In this document: positions 34,925 to 45,599 of the stretch, one piece after another | Layout of the letters: every line of letters begins with the position of its first letter | Position numbering within the stretch: the first letter of the stretch is position 1 | Source of the DNA: Sabethes cyaneus | Lineage: Eukaryota; Arthropoda; Insecta; Diptera; Culicidae | Assembly: GCF_943734655.1 (NCBI RefSeq) | Contig: NC_071354.1 | Coordinates: forward strand, 73,599,338-73,663,337 | DNA: 64,000 nt | Direction: 5' to 3' | Translations under genes and position numbers: made by a program | Notes under the pieces: generated by a model | What the model was told of the DNA's origin: nothing | Database searches by the model: none | Seen by the model: the letters and a program-made list of their open reading frames with translations, nothing else

Positions 34925-35236
34925 AATATTTTTTTTTTGAAACGATGGTTTTTTTACAATTGATGGAGGGACGGTAGGGGAAAGTAATGAAATTTTTTTG
35001 GGAAAGGAGCGGAAAGAGTGGAAAGGAAGGGGAATATAGCTTGGTTCGGCCCATGCACCTTCTAGCATTGGACAAAAGATAGGAGTCACGACAACTTGTT
35101 AAGCGTAGCTACCTATTACCCCCCTCCCCCCCTTCCTTTCCACTCTTTCCCCTCCTTTCCCAAAAAATTTTCTTTACTTTCCCCTACCGTTCCTCCATCA
35201 ATTGTAAAAAAACCCATCGGTTCAAAAAAAAAATAT
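34925..35236. mobile_element. About 310-bp MITE with terminal repeats over 100 bp
   Basis: The left arm (34930-35035), which includes ttacaattgatggagggacg and gtaggggaaagtaa, is matched in inverted orientation by 35125-35234, giving long imperfect arms around a loop of about 90 bases. AATATT is found at both outer edges (34925-34930 and about 35231-35236) and may be the target duplication. It lies against the left side of a mariner-like element, where gagacaggatct occurs on both sides (34858 and 35238). Confidence 0.75.
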
Positions 35237-35237
35237 T

Positions 35238-36127
35238 GAGACAGGATCTGTTGAAAACCGTAAAAAACTGGAAGAAAACGAAGCGTTCGCACTGCAGAGG
35301 TCAAAAACGTTGTTCGAGAGCGGTTGCGGTCGAATTTTGAAAATGGATCTGGATGTGAAAGCATTCAAAAAACATAAAATTCATGAATTAACGGAAGTAA
35401 CAAAACAAAAACGGCAGGAAAGATGCAAACTGCTGCTTCGTCGGCACGGTGATTCCGAAGTGATCTTTTCTGATGAGAAGTTGTTTGTTCTTTAAACCCC
35501 GTATCATGTTCAAAATGATCGGTTGTGGTCGGTTTCGATCATCGACGTTACAAAGCACAAACGGAATGTACTACGATACCAAACTACATCTGCGGTCATG
35601 GTATGGGGAGGCATTTCAAAGAAAGGGAAACTTTCTCTTGTATTTATTGAAAAGGGTGTAAAAGTTAATGTAAAATGCTATCTAGAAATGGTCTTAGCAC
35701 AAAAATTTATGTCTGACGTTTAGGAAATGTATGTTGAAGAATATTACTGCTTTCAACAGGATAGCGCTGCTGCCCGCACTTCCAAATCTTGTGCAGACGT
35801 GGTGTAAGGCCAGTCTGGTGGATTTCATATTGAAAAAAGAATGGCCTCAGGGTTCTCCTGATTTGAACCTCTGGATTTTTGTATATGGGGATACATGTAG
35901 CAGAAGCTCAAAGGTTATAAATATCGTAATTTGGATGAATTTAAGTTAGTTATCAACAATATATGCGATGACATTGCATGCGTACCGCAATAGATTCAAT
36001 AGAGCAACGATTGTTTTTTGCGTTCTGTATCTATGGGTAAACAACTTCTAAAACTAAAATTCGTAATAAAGGCTTTATTTACAAAGAATATATGACTTTG
36101 TTTTTGTTCGAATATATATGTGCCACA
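35238..36127 (+). mobile_element. Mariner-like element (D37D, maT-like), degenerate
   Basis: A plus-strand transposase reads, over several frames, KAFKKHKIHELTEVTKQKRQ, VIFSDEKLFVL (first Asp), LRYQTTSAVMVWGGISKKGK, EEYYCFQQDSAAARTSK (second Asp) and EPLDFCIWGYM (terminal Asp). Counting against the aligned blocks gives about 37 residues between the last two, the spacing of maT-type elements. Stops lie near 35495, 35720 and 35870. The right terminal repeat is probably the gtgccacactg at 36118-36128 ending in TA. The left end is obscured by the adjacent MITE. Confidence 0.65.
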
Positions 36128-36128
36128 C

Positions 36129-37094
36129 TGTATATAAAAGTGAGCATGAGTATGTTTGTATGTATGTTCCACCATAACTCCGAAACGCCTTGACCGTTCT
36201 TTACCAAACTTGGCACACCTGTTCTTTGACATCAAGCAATCTTCACCAGGGGTTGACAAAGAGATGGGGCTAATAAGGGGGGAGACCATAACTCCGAAAC
36301 GCCTTGACCGTTCTTTATCAAATTTGAGGTACATGTTCCTTGACATAAGGGAATCAGTACTGAGATGGTTGAAGTGGGGGGGGGGTTCATAACAGGGTGA
36401 GGTCCGAAACGTTTGCACGGTTCTCCCATAAGTGACGTTGAGACAAAAGGGGGACCTGATGACCGGAGGTTGCTGACAGGAAGGGCGGAGTGCGCCCACA
36501 TGAATGTAACAATTTTGCCGTACAACAGGAAAAATCAGAATACGAAACACTAAACTGTAATGCTCGCAGCTGTAGATTTGTCAATTATGCACCGAATCAA
36601 AGTGATCCATATAAAAAGTGTACGATCATTAGTGCAAAGTGTTGTTGGCCAACTCTATTTGAGTTACAAGGGCAATCATTTAAAGTGTGGAGTTGATCTG
36701 AGAACACCATGTTTTTCTCATGATCAGCTTTCTATGGCGTATTTCAGATTTTAGGATAGGATGCAATACTAAACTAAAAGCTTTGTTCAGAAAAGTACAA
36801 TAACAATACTATTCATTTCCTATGAGTCTGCAGGCCATTGTTAAAAGCGGAAGGTGCAAATAGGAAAAATGTCTTTGTTTCTCCTTTATACGGCTTTATA
36901 GAGATTTCCGTAAAAAAACACAGACGTGCAAGTGGCCGGGTAGACAAAAGAGGGGAAGCTGACAAATGGGGAGGAACGTCCAAAAGAGAGACAAGCGTTA
37001 TATTTTTTGCATTATAAGCATTTCGGTTACAATAATTGATGTACAAGTGACTGTGAGACAAACGCGCCCCGAGTAAGATCGGGCACTCAGCTAG
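36129..37094 (+). mobile_element. Non-autonomous Helitron
   Basis: It starts near tatataaaagtgagcatgag, contains two copies of a cataactccgaaacgccttg block (about 36172 and 36290) and ends in CTAG at 37091-37094 followed by T. A 5-bp stem (cccga/tcggg) lies about eight bases before the terminus, the Helitron 3' hairpin. No coding capacity for Rep or helicase was found. It belongs to a different family from the array at 14-19 kb, and its 5' end abuts the right end of the mariner-like element. Confidence 0.65.
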
Positions 37095-37099
37095 TTGTA

Positions 37100-37870
37100 A
37101 ATAAATGTATTCGCCTGCGGGCATAGGCGTTCCGGCTTTGCTCGAGGCTCTACCTGTGTTTTATTGGGCGACATTGCCTGTCTCGTCAGGTAGAACTGGC
37201 GTTTGAGCTCTCACTGATACTCTGATGATAACAGCACAAAAGGGTCCAGCATAGAGTTTTACACGCTATGCAACTAACTGGATAACCTAAACAAAAAAGA
37301 AATTTTTTTTTACAGAAACGGCGTTTTATTCTATTACAGTTGTTCCACGCCGCAATAGAAGGCTTACGTGTATGATCGTTTTTCGTCCACTTTCCGTGAT
37401 CGGATCATTACAAAACAAAATTAGCATTAACATAAGCGGAAAATTTTGTAGAATCAAATCTGAAATAAAAATGTGGCATTTCTCGAAGATTTTACTAGTT
37501 TTTGTTTCCTTAAAGTTTCGTACAACGGTGCACTTTTTTTGAAGTAATCCCATAATTTTTGCTGTAACTTTTCAAAGAGATCAGGTATCGAAAAATCCTT
37601 TTGGCATGACATTTCTTAAGGTGTAAACCTAATCAAAATTGAATAAAAGAAAAATAAAGTTCGATTTTTTCGACTTTCCAGCGTAGGGTCCCCTTAATCC
37701 CTCCAAGGTTTACATCATTTTAAGCCACGCAAAATTCACTAAAATGGCTGTAACTTTCTTATTTTTCAATATTGTTTTTTATCAAATTTGGGAATTTCCC
37801 CCAAAAACCTATTCTATTTTCAATATTCCTACAGATCGTGGCTATAAATCTCATTTGTTAAGCTTTTTTA
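37100..37870. other. No supported gene
   Basis: AT-rich sequence with a homopolymer T run near 37305. Nothing assignable. Confidence 0.5.
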
Positions 37871-37876
37871 ATTTGT

Positions 37877-38203
37877 ATGAAACATGTTAATTTTTGTAAA
37901 CAACTAACTGACGTAGATAGTTTGCTGCAGTTACGATTACAAGCCATGGCATACACTGTCCGAATCTGGGAGGATACCATGAATCCAGAACCGGTTCCCA
38001 TAAAGGGACATTTCAAACACATCAGCACTATTGAAAATAGCGATTGGCGTCTATTTCATGTCTCTCAGAGGCCATATGGCGTCTTCAGATCGTGGACAGG
38101 TTTCCTTGAATTCCGTTCCGGGCCTGGATCCGAAAAGAACATTGTACGGGTCCTAGAACCGGCTATATGGCCTATGAGAGACATAGGCATGCTAGGTTAC
38201 TGA
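37877..38203 (+). CDS. Unassigned 108-codon open frame
   Basis: From the ATG at 37877 the frame runs 108 codons to TGA. Its second half (RIWEDTMNPEPVPIKGHFKH and later RSWTGFLEFRSGPGSEKNIV) is less AT-rich than the flanks. No domain, signal peptide or family is recognised. The sequence also looks like one unit of a non-coding repeat rich in agaaccggttccc and ggccatatgg, so the open frame may be incidental. No TATA box or poly(A) signal is in a convincing position. Confidence 0.2.
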   Translation: MKHVNFCKQLTDVDSLLQLRLQAMAYTVRIWEDTMNPEPVPIKGHFKHISTIENSDWRLFHVSQRPYGVFRSWTGFLEFRSGPGSEKNIVRVLEPAIWPMRDIGMLGY

Positions 38204-38214
38204 AAGCTCAATTG

Positions 38215-40200
38215 GACAGAAGTATATCTAAGAAGTATTTTAAATGCATGAAAAACTTTTCAAGTACATGATAGTTATTCTATTAGCAAAACCTTAATGC
38301 TTAAATTATTAATCTTTCCATACATTGTACGTTATGCTGTTCTAAATTGGAAATATTGTTAGCCAAACCTAATTATAAAAACTTTTTTATTTTATACACA
38401 TTTTCGTTGTTTTTTTATAATTCAGTAACATAAATAGGTCACTTTTTTATTGCAACATTTCATCGCCTAAGATGTAAATCAAATACTTACATTGCCAATG
38501 TCGATTTTCCTCTTAGGTTTCAACTCTATTTCACGATTTAGGTAGCACGAGAAAGACCAGTTTTGAAATCACGAAATTTTGGATTGCCGATATCCCAACA
38601 GAGATAATTTTTTTCACGAATCAAAAGTCATAACATAGATCACTACTTTCACTCATACACACCGACACCGTCACATAAAATCAGGACTCTTCCAAGTTTG
38701 CAAACCTGATGGATGAAACGAGAAAAACTGGATATCTCAACCTGAATTACCTAGCTTTTTTCCGCTTGTTGTTCTAGACTTTTGTCTTTTTTCACACGAA
38801 TGGCGGTTACCAGACAAAAAGTACTGGGATTTCGCAAGGTTGGTGCCTTTTTCACTATTGATTTAAACTTCACAGACAATTTGCAATCTGCAAGAAACAA
38901 GATTTCGCTCAACGCACTTTGCAGCCATTGTTGATATAAGGTCTCCTCTTGACTTTCGATGGCACTTGCTTAAATGTGTGCCTAGAAATTGGTATTGGTG
39001 AGCGAAGATGACAGATGAACAAACGATACCTTTTGGCACAAGAAACGATCAGTTTCAATTCGACAACAAAGAAACCCTGGTGGTCAATCGTGAATAATGG
39101 ATTAACATTTGAAGTGGTGATGATGCATTAGATAATAGCAAATTAACTTTGCTATTAAAATAAAATTTATAAATTAACCTGAGCTCAGGTCGATTAGCAC
39201 TCAATTTTATCCGAGCTGCTGTCAAAGCGTTCATAAATTAACGGAGAATTCATCTCGGTTAAACCGAAAATGTTCATTTTGAACGAGTGGTAGTCCGCTG
39301 GACACCCAAACTTAACTCAAAAACTCTTATTATTAAATTATCTATATCCAGGGTTTAATTATTTTATAATTGAGAACTTATATTTAGCAAACTATTAGAT
39401 GTAATAAAACCTCCGATATGAGTCGAGAAGACAATGGAAACTTCAGAGTCAAAATACAATACATAACGTATCTCTTGCATTTATCAGATATTCGGTGTTT
39501 GGCAGACTACCACCTCAGCCGCAGAACCGGCAGAAGGTTAACCCCAGTTTTTTTAATGCACTCAAAATAATTTTCGCATCGAAATTGTGGAAAAATTTTT
39601 GTGCATATTTTCCATTCAAATTTTCCCTTACTATTTACAAATTATTTACTATAATCTGCACGCATACTAATGCATTTTCGTGAAAATCAGATAGATGTTA
39701 TTGTTTTTTCCAATGATGTTCAACTGTACATCACGTAACTCGCTGTAGAGAAATATCTTGAGTCTTGATTGAGTACCATGGTTTAAGCCGCTCTCAAAAT
39801 CAACATAAAAAGAAAAGGTATGAGTGCTTGAAATTTCGTTTGTGCACAACACATACTAGTAGATTTGAGATAATCCTGATTTTTTAAGTTAAAATTCTAG
39901 ATTTAGTTTTAAACGGAAACGATCAAATATATGGAATATACATCCTGATTTCGTTAATTGGGTCACGACTGCACTCCAACTAGCGAATCGTGATTCGCTA
40001 ACTAAGCCGATAATTTAGCTGACCGAGTTGTTAAAAATTTCTGTGCTTTTAGTTGGCTTTTGGCGACCATCCAACTAATGAACGCTCAATTAGCGAATCA
40101 TTGCTGTATAAGATTCACGATTGACGAAACCGTATTATACGAGTCACCACTGTAATTCTTTCGTCAAATATTTAAAATCTCAATACATATTCAAATACAT
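38215..40200. other. No supported gene
   Basis: AT-rich sequence. At 39960-40153 the segments tagcgaatcgtgattcgcta and gtcaccactgta resemble the ends of pogo-like MITEs, but a matched pair of ends could not be set. A very short splice-flanked frame near 38488-38522 is not convincing. Confidence 0.4.
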
Positions 40201-40220
40201 TAGATTTTATTCAATATGGC

Positions 40221-40226
40221 TTTATT
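40221..40226 (-). terminator. Poly(A) signal AATAAA of the TOM5-like gene
   Basis: AATAAA on the minus strand 16 bases after the stop codon, with a second one about 15 bases further at 40211-40206. This implies a very short 3' untranslated region. Confidence 0.6.
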
Positions 40227-40241
40227 ACAACGTTAGTGACG

Positions 40242-40451
40242 TTAAACGTTAATTGGACGATTAAATAGTAGAGGCGCTGAAACGAAACAAATCCTTATTT
40301 TATATCAAATGATATTGTACATTTTTTGGTACATACCTATTCGAATAGCTACGCATAGTGCGACGAAGGCAAACATATTCTGTTGCACCGCTTTTCGTAC
40401 CTTGCGCTTTTCTTCTGCAGCGTCAGTTGGAGGCAGTTGCATGCGGAACAT
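40242..40451 (-). CDS. Tom5: TOM5-like mitochondrial import receptor subunit, two exons
   Basis: Coding exons are 40451-40337 and 40276-40242, joined across a 60-bp intron with GTATGT at the donor and TTTCAG at the acceptor. The product has 49 residues and begins MFRMQLPPTDAAEEKRKVRK. It has a charged cytosolic segment (residues 10-21) and a hydrophobic helix (about 27-43, MFAFVALCVAIRIAPLL) close to the C-terminus NRPINV. Human TOM5 (about 51 residues) has the same start MFR, an EE.KRK.R core, one tail-anchor-like helix and a Pro after it. TOM5 is a tail-anchored subunit of the outer-membrane TOM complex. The call rests on length, layout and short motif matches; another small mitochondrial membrane protein is possible. 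The frame, splice sites and poly(A) signal all agree. Confidence 0.68.
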
Positions 40452-40690
40452 ATTCGACTAAAGTTTCTATTATATATAATATATAAATGAAAATTCACAG
40501 TCTATTAAATTTTATTTTGTAAATGATGTAAATCCTATAGCGTAATTCACTGCAATCAAGAAAGCACACTTTTTTATGAAATGTCACTTAAGCGAGACCC
40601 TTGTGGCTAAATCGTAGTAAATTTACTTCTATACATTCTAAATTATTTAAAATCTAAACTACGTAACATTTACTCAGCGAGATGAAAAAT

Positions 40691-41415
40691 GTCAACCAAC
40701 ATTTGAAAAGGGCGAATAAGCCAACTGTCAAACAGAACAGAGTTCTCGCGTAACTTTTCAAAAGGACCTAAGTAGCATTGAGAGACTCTCTTTGGCTCCC
40801 TCTCTTCTGATTATTATGGTGACATAAATGCATTTCAACAAAAATTTTCCTCACGTTTAGCTAGCTAGTGACGCTAGCAACCGATTCATTCAAAGCTGGT
40901 GTTTTAAAGTGCATTTGCACTGCCGTGAGAGGTGAAAGAGAAGGAGCACAAAGAGAATCTCTCATTGTTACTTAGGTCACAGACAAACAGACGAGACACT
41001 CGCGTTAATCCCATCGTCCATTCAAAAACAACTTATTTTTCAAAAAAGCATATTTCGCAACATGTCCACACCGCGGCGCTCGAGTGTTGCTTTGAGTTTC
41101 CAGTATAAAACCATACAAATGCAAAAAACCTACAGTATAAAACCCTGCAAATGTAAAAAACCTACAGTATAAAACCCTGCAAATGCAAGCTACTCCGCAA
41201 CATGCATAATAGAGGGCGCTAGTGCAAGCAAAATGTGTAGGACGATGGTTTTTGAAGAATTTTCTCCTATGTGTCATGTCAGTTCGTCAGTGCTTAGGTC
41301 CTTTTGAAAAGTTACGCGAGAGTTGTTCCTTTTCCTATGCTGCTCCAACCAAATATAATCCTCGCTCGGTCTGTTTGACGTTTGGCTTATTCGCCCTTTT
41401 CTAATGTTGGTCGAC
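40691..41415. mobile_element. 725-bp foldback/MITE just upstream of the TOM5-like gene
   Basis: The left end from 40691 (gtcaaccaacatttgaaaag) and the complemented right end at 41415 (gtcgaccaacattagaaaag) match closely for about 50 bases, then again over cgcgtaacttttcaaaagga. The right arm has an extra segment of about 45 bases between the two blocks. A second, inner inverted repeat begins gcattgagagactctctttg at 40777 and ends at about 40975, suggesting a nested MITE. The flanks share aaat, a possible target duplication. The left edge is 240 bases upstream of the TOM5-like ATG, so the promoter must lie within that gap or within the element. Confidence 0.75.
41101..41189. repeat. 33-bp tandem repeat, 2.7 copies
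   Basis: Units start at 41101, 41134 and 41167 with cagtataaaaccctgcaaat and differ at only a few bases. They lie inside the foldback element. Confidence 0.9.
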
Positions 41416-41892
41416 AAATAAAGATTCAGTATTTATATTTACCGGAAGTGCCCAATTCTGCGCACTGTATTTTTTAAAATAAAATTGAAACATTTTCAAA
41501 ATCATAACTTTACACCATGGTTATCCACAACATACATCTTTATTTCCTCTTATCTTATTCAGCTCGCTAAGGGTACCGCCAGAGTGCAAGCAACATTTCT
41601 TGCTGTATAGTTATACGCGCAGCCCTTTTTCGCCCGAAGTAGGACTGTGCATGTAGCAACATGAGAGCGGAGTCGTGACGCGTTTACTCTGTACGGGGCC
41701 TAACTATCGTTTTGTGACCTTCCCGTTCCTAACTACTAACCTCTATTCTACATACCGATGGGAGCAGGATCCGATCAGAAATTGTGCTTCGATCAGAATG
41801 CAACGTATGCTATAACCGCTATAACACACGTCGATCGGGACGTTTTTGATTGTAACGCGCCCGATTGAAATGTAGAATCGAGGCGACTATTA

Positions 41893-42288
41893 CCGTGGAC
41901 CCCCGTTCGTTTGACCGTTTTTAATCTGAACACTTTTTAATTTGAACCCCGTTGGTTTGCACGACGTGCAAATTAAAAATGGTTCAAATGTCATTCTCAA
42001 TATGATATCATTTGCTTATGCAGACAATGCACATAAACACGATTTCTTTGTACTGATCTAACGTGTTTAATCTGTTTCACATTGCGTTTTCCCAACGATG
42101 ATGGTAGTATCCGATCGGAGAATAAAATACTCGCTGCTTGCAACTGCCAACTGAATCAAAACAGTAACAAAGAGCAGGGCAGCCAGTTCACACAAGCTCC
42201 AGCATATTGAGGGTTACCAGATGTTCAAATGAAAAACTAACCCCGTTAGTTTGCATGAGGAATCGTTCAAACGAACGGGGGTCCACTG
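41893..42288. mobile_element. 396-bp pogo-like MITE with TA duplication
   Basis: The left end reads ccgtggacccccgttcgttt and the complemented right end cagtggacccccgttcgttt, flanked by TA at 41891-41892 and 42289-42290. The terminal sequence and TA target are those of pogo/Tigger-type elements. Internal sequence repeats the same motif (aaccccgttggtttgca and ccccgttagtttgca) in subterminal positions. There is no coding capacity. Confidence 0.9.
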
Positions 42289-42400
42289 TATTAGGTGATG
42301 TACAAGACGTTTGATATTGCTGTTGCAGTTGAAAACCAACGTGCGACATTCGATTTTACTCTTGTTCTGCGTTTCGCAGATACGTCATTGTAGGCATTAA

Positions 42401-42514
42401 GGGCCAAACAGAATGCTGCGTCAACGCGTCCGTCAGCGTTATTCTGAGTTTTCCCATGGGTTTACTGCCAAATTGACGCTGACGGATGCATTGATGCAGC
42501 ATTCTGTTTGGCCC
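42401..42514. mobile_element. 114-bp hairpin MITE
   Basis: Bases 42401-42438 (gggccaaacagaatgctgcg at the start) pair with 42477-42514 with three mismatches. The loop is about 38 bases. The outer flanks (ttaa on the left, tttt on the right) do not give a clear target duplication. Confidence 0.8.
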
Positions 42515-42519
42515 TTTTT

Positions 42520-43700
42520 TTCCATGTTGGGTATTTTTATCACTGCGACCATTTGTTTGATCTATTGTGATATATTCCCCGTTTTATTATAGCTATGTTG
42601 TCAAGATGACGCACCACTAGCAGAAGTGATTGTCATTGTTTGACTAATAGCATTTGTCCAGCCCGGTGATGCACTTCGGATGAAGTGCACTACTGCGCTG
42701 GGAGTTGTTCTCCAAATATCAGAGGGTTCCAACAGCCCTCTTTCGAAGAACCTTAATCTTTTATTGAGAATTGCCGGACATCGGCATAACAGGTGTTCCG
42801 AGTCTTCTTTTTCTATGCCGCAGAAGCGACATATATCATCATGAAGTTTTCCCATTAGCTTCAGATGATAGCGGCTCGGACAATGTCCTGTTATAAGACC
42901 AGTAAATGCTTAGATCTTTCTTCGAAAGCTCCAGTATTTTGCGAGTAATTGAAACGTTTGGCCCTTTATTCACACCAAGGTTCCTGGAGGCTGTGTGAGT
43001 GAATAGTATCTATCAGGAAGTGCTCGTTTCGCTTTCTGAATTTTTACCTTTCCGTACAGGATCCTTTTTGTCATCAGTCAACGTCAGAAGATTGGCCGCT
43101 AAACTTCCATGATCAACCAATCCGGCGCTTCTAGGCTTATTTACAAAAAAAAGTGTGGCCCAACGTTGGTTCCCTGCGGCTCTGATGTTCCAAAACGAGT
43201 CGAAATACTTATACCCTATCTTCAAACTCTTGCTACGAGTTGTTAGATTTGATAGCCACTGCAAAAACAGTGAGAAATCCGCATTCGTCTGGTCTTATTT
43301 TCTTACACAAGCCTTCTCGTTCTAACGAACATACTCGCATGTGTATCTCTCTCTTTCTCTGACTCCCTGTTTTCTCACATTCGCTCGAAGACGGTTCGAT
43401 ATCGTTTGGTACTCGCACTATGTGCAGATTGAAGAAAACTGCCAGTTTTTCAAACTTTGCAAGGATACCGGGACCAACCTGATCAAACGCGGCTTTCAAG
43501 TTCGTGTATACTGCACCAATTCTCACTCCTTTGTTCACGTTATGCAGATGGAATGAAATGAAATCAATCAGATTTGTAGACTGAACGTTTCGGAAAAAAT
43601 CGAGAAAAACGTAGTCGCGTTGGTTCGTTGTTCGTGGGTCAGGTAATCTCCTGGTCAGGGTTGTTGCGCTCAGTTACGCTTATGGGACTGCACTGCCCAA
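42520..43700 (-). pseudogene. Non-LTR retrotransposon remains with a C-terminal zinc-knuckle-like motif
   Basis: Reading leftwards: RDYVFLDFFRNVQSTNLIDF and VYTNLKAAFDQV (RT fingers and first Asp, 43610-43490), then degraded sequence. The C-terminal part at 42855-42601 has MGKLHDDICRFCGIEKEDSE followed by HLLCRCPAILNKR, the Cys2-His-Cys pattern of the R1/LOA/jockey group, and ends IRSASPGWTNAISQTMTIT. The palm with the catalytic box is not recognisable, so internal deletions or more than one element may be involved. The 3' end is shared with the fragment at 13265-13460. Confidence 0.65.
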
Positions 43701-43919
43701 TAGAAGCAGCATCTGAAAAAGTCATGTATGCAGCATTTGAAGAGCTGAGTGCAATCTATTATCTTTTTAAATGGAGTACTTCATTCTTTATTAAATTTCT
43801 GCTGAAGGTCTGCAAACTTTATGATTGGTGAATAAAGGTTCGTTTGCCAATGAAAAGGTTACAGCCGCACTACAGCTTACAGTACTCTCAGAAGTACACT
43901 TTAAGATCATCTGTATACG

Positions 43920-45592
43920 AGAATCGTGGGCCCTTAATGACTAAATTAACGTCAATGAATTAAAGCAGAAAAATCAGAGGGCCTAGGTGGCTTCCGTGAG
44001 GTATTATACCTGACCAATGTGAACAGCTATCGGACCGGATAATCTCCAGCAATCGGATCGGATAATCTCCAACGGCCACCAGCAACTGTCGATCGGTGAA
44101 ATATGAGCGAAACCATTGTAATAGATCCATGTAATTTTGCAATTGTAATGGCGTGGTCTATCTTGTCAAACGCTGCCTTCAGATCGATGTATAACAATCT
44201 GAGCTCGTTGGGCCATACCTTTCGTTATGTATGATGTAAGACACAGCAGATTAGTAGTGATAGTGGGAAGTGAAGCCATGTTGCTTACAGTGAGAAAGCA
44301 GCGGTTCCATGACCACCAGCTAAATAGTTTCGAGACTGCACTCAGCGATGTGATGCCTCGATAGTTCTCTCATCTTTACCACATTTTTTGTGTACAGGGA
44401 ACATATGTGCAAATTCCGGGTTAGCAACATAAGGCTGAAAATCATAAGGCTGAAACACGAAAGGCTGAAAACTAAGTAACGCCTACATAAGGCTGAATGG
44501 ACAAAAGGCTGAAATCTCATAAGGCTGAATGTTCGAAAGGCTGAATAACGAATGGCTGAAACTTTGAATAAACAATGTGTATGTAAATGCTAAAGGCAGA
44601 AATTTCAGAATTTTTCACAATTTTAACTTAAATCGAAGAAAACTTAATTAATTTTTGATATTTTTTTATAAATTATGAAAAATAATTACACTACATTTTA
44701 TAGTGTCCAACGGGGAAAGCGTATCATTTAAGCTTAACCTGTGCACTGAGAAGGCATTGCATGCTTTTCATCTCGTTTCAATGTGTTCCAGTAAATTTTT
44801 ACAATGATCCCATGTTTATGTGCCAAACACATTCCTAGATGATTCAGGACGAGACGGCCGCAGGCCGCGAGTGTTCGCCGGCGACCCGCCGTCGGAAGCG
44901 CCGGCCACTGCGGAGGGGCAGCCCCCCTGCAGAAACCACCTCTATTTAGGTGCAAGCATTTTCCTAGGTTTACTGACTAGTAGGGGTTATCCCTTAGTTG
45001 AGTCCGAACGAGCGGCAGCGAGTAAGGACAGCATATAACGAACACTTGAGCAGGCAGAAAGTCTGGGGCTAATTCTTTTCTATGAATGGCAAGAAATTTT
45101 TCAACTGTTTCAAAAACTTAACGTTCAATTTTTTGGATATTTGTGTGCAAATAATAACTGTAGCAGAAGAATTTGACTCAGAAGTAATCTTTATGTTAAT
45201 AAAACTGTAATATTTGGCAAAAGTCTGTGAAACAATGCGCTTCTTTTCAGCCTTATGATGTTTCAGCCTTACGTGATATTCAGCCTTTCATAGCTTTCAG
45301 CCTTTCGGTTTTCAGTCTTTCGAGATTTCAGCCTTTCGATTTTCAGCCTTTCGCAGGAGACCCCAAATTCCCAATACGACGGGAAAATCCCACTAGAGAA
45401 GGACATAAACGGCGTCAGCAAGCAGTCTATGTATCTCTTCAGGAATACGGAAGGTACTCCATCGGGTCCAGGATTGAAGGACTCAAGCATGGCCACGGCC
45501 TTCGAAATCAGCTCGACATTGATGTCAATGGCACCCAGCGTTTGACCATATATAGGGACATTGTTGGCTAGGGCAAAACATTCCGCGCTCAA
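43920..45592 (-). pseudogene. Jockey-like RT, split by a foldback element
   Basis: The upstream half (45592-45364) encodes INVELISKAVAMLESFNPGP, DGVPSVFLKRYIDCLLTPFM and FPSYWEF. The downstream half (44417-43960) continues with AHMFPVHKKCGKDER, LLYIDLKAAFDKIDHAIT, MDLLQWFRSYFTDRQLLVAV and GIIPHGSHLGPLIFLL, the RT blocks in correct order up to PQGS. The two halves join in frame when the inserted foldback element and one copy of its target duplication are removed. Other frameshifts exist near 44350, 44160 and 44040. Confidence 0.8.
44418..45363. mobile_element. 946-bp foldback element with inverted minisatellite arms
   Basis: The left arm (44425-44570) holds about eight copies of a motif around aaggctgaa at spacings of about 15 bases. 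The right arm (45245-45353) holds about eight copies of its complement, ttcagcctt. The outermost bases are gggttagcaac and, complemented, ggggtctcctgc. The 8-bp caaattcc flanks both sides (44410-44417 and 45364-45371). Inside lie the CG-rich module (44837-44912) and a block shared with the fragment at 2930-3040. No transposase is encoded. A target duplication of 8-9 bp and repetitive arms suggest a Foldback/MULE-type or P/Galileo-type element. Confidence 0.85.
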
Positions 45593-45599
45593 TACCTCA

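Noticed and set aside
38488..38522. A 35-bp micro-exon reading LKPKRKIDIGN with a gtaagt donor
   Set aside because: Too short, and the acceptor is weak; chance is the better explanation.
39960..40153. Pogo-like MITE with tagcgaatcgtgattcgcta
   Set aside because: Only single ends resembling cagtggtgactcg could be found and they do not pair into one element.
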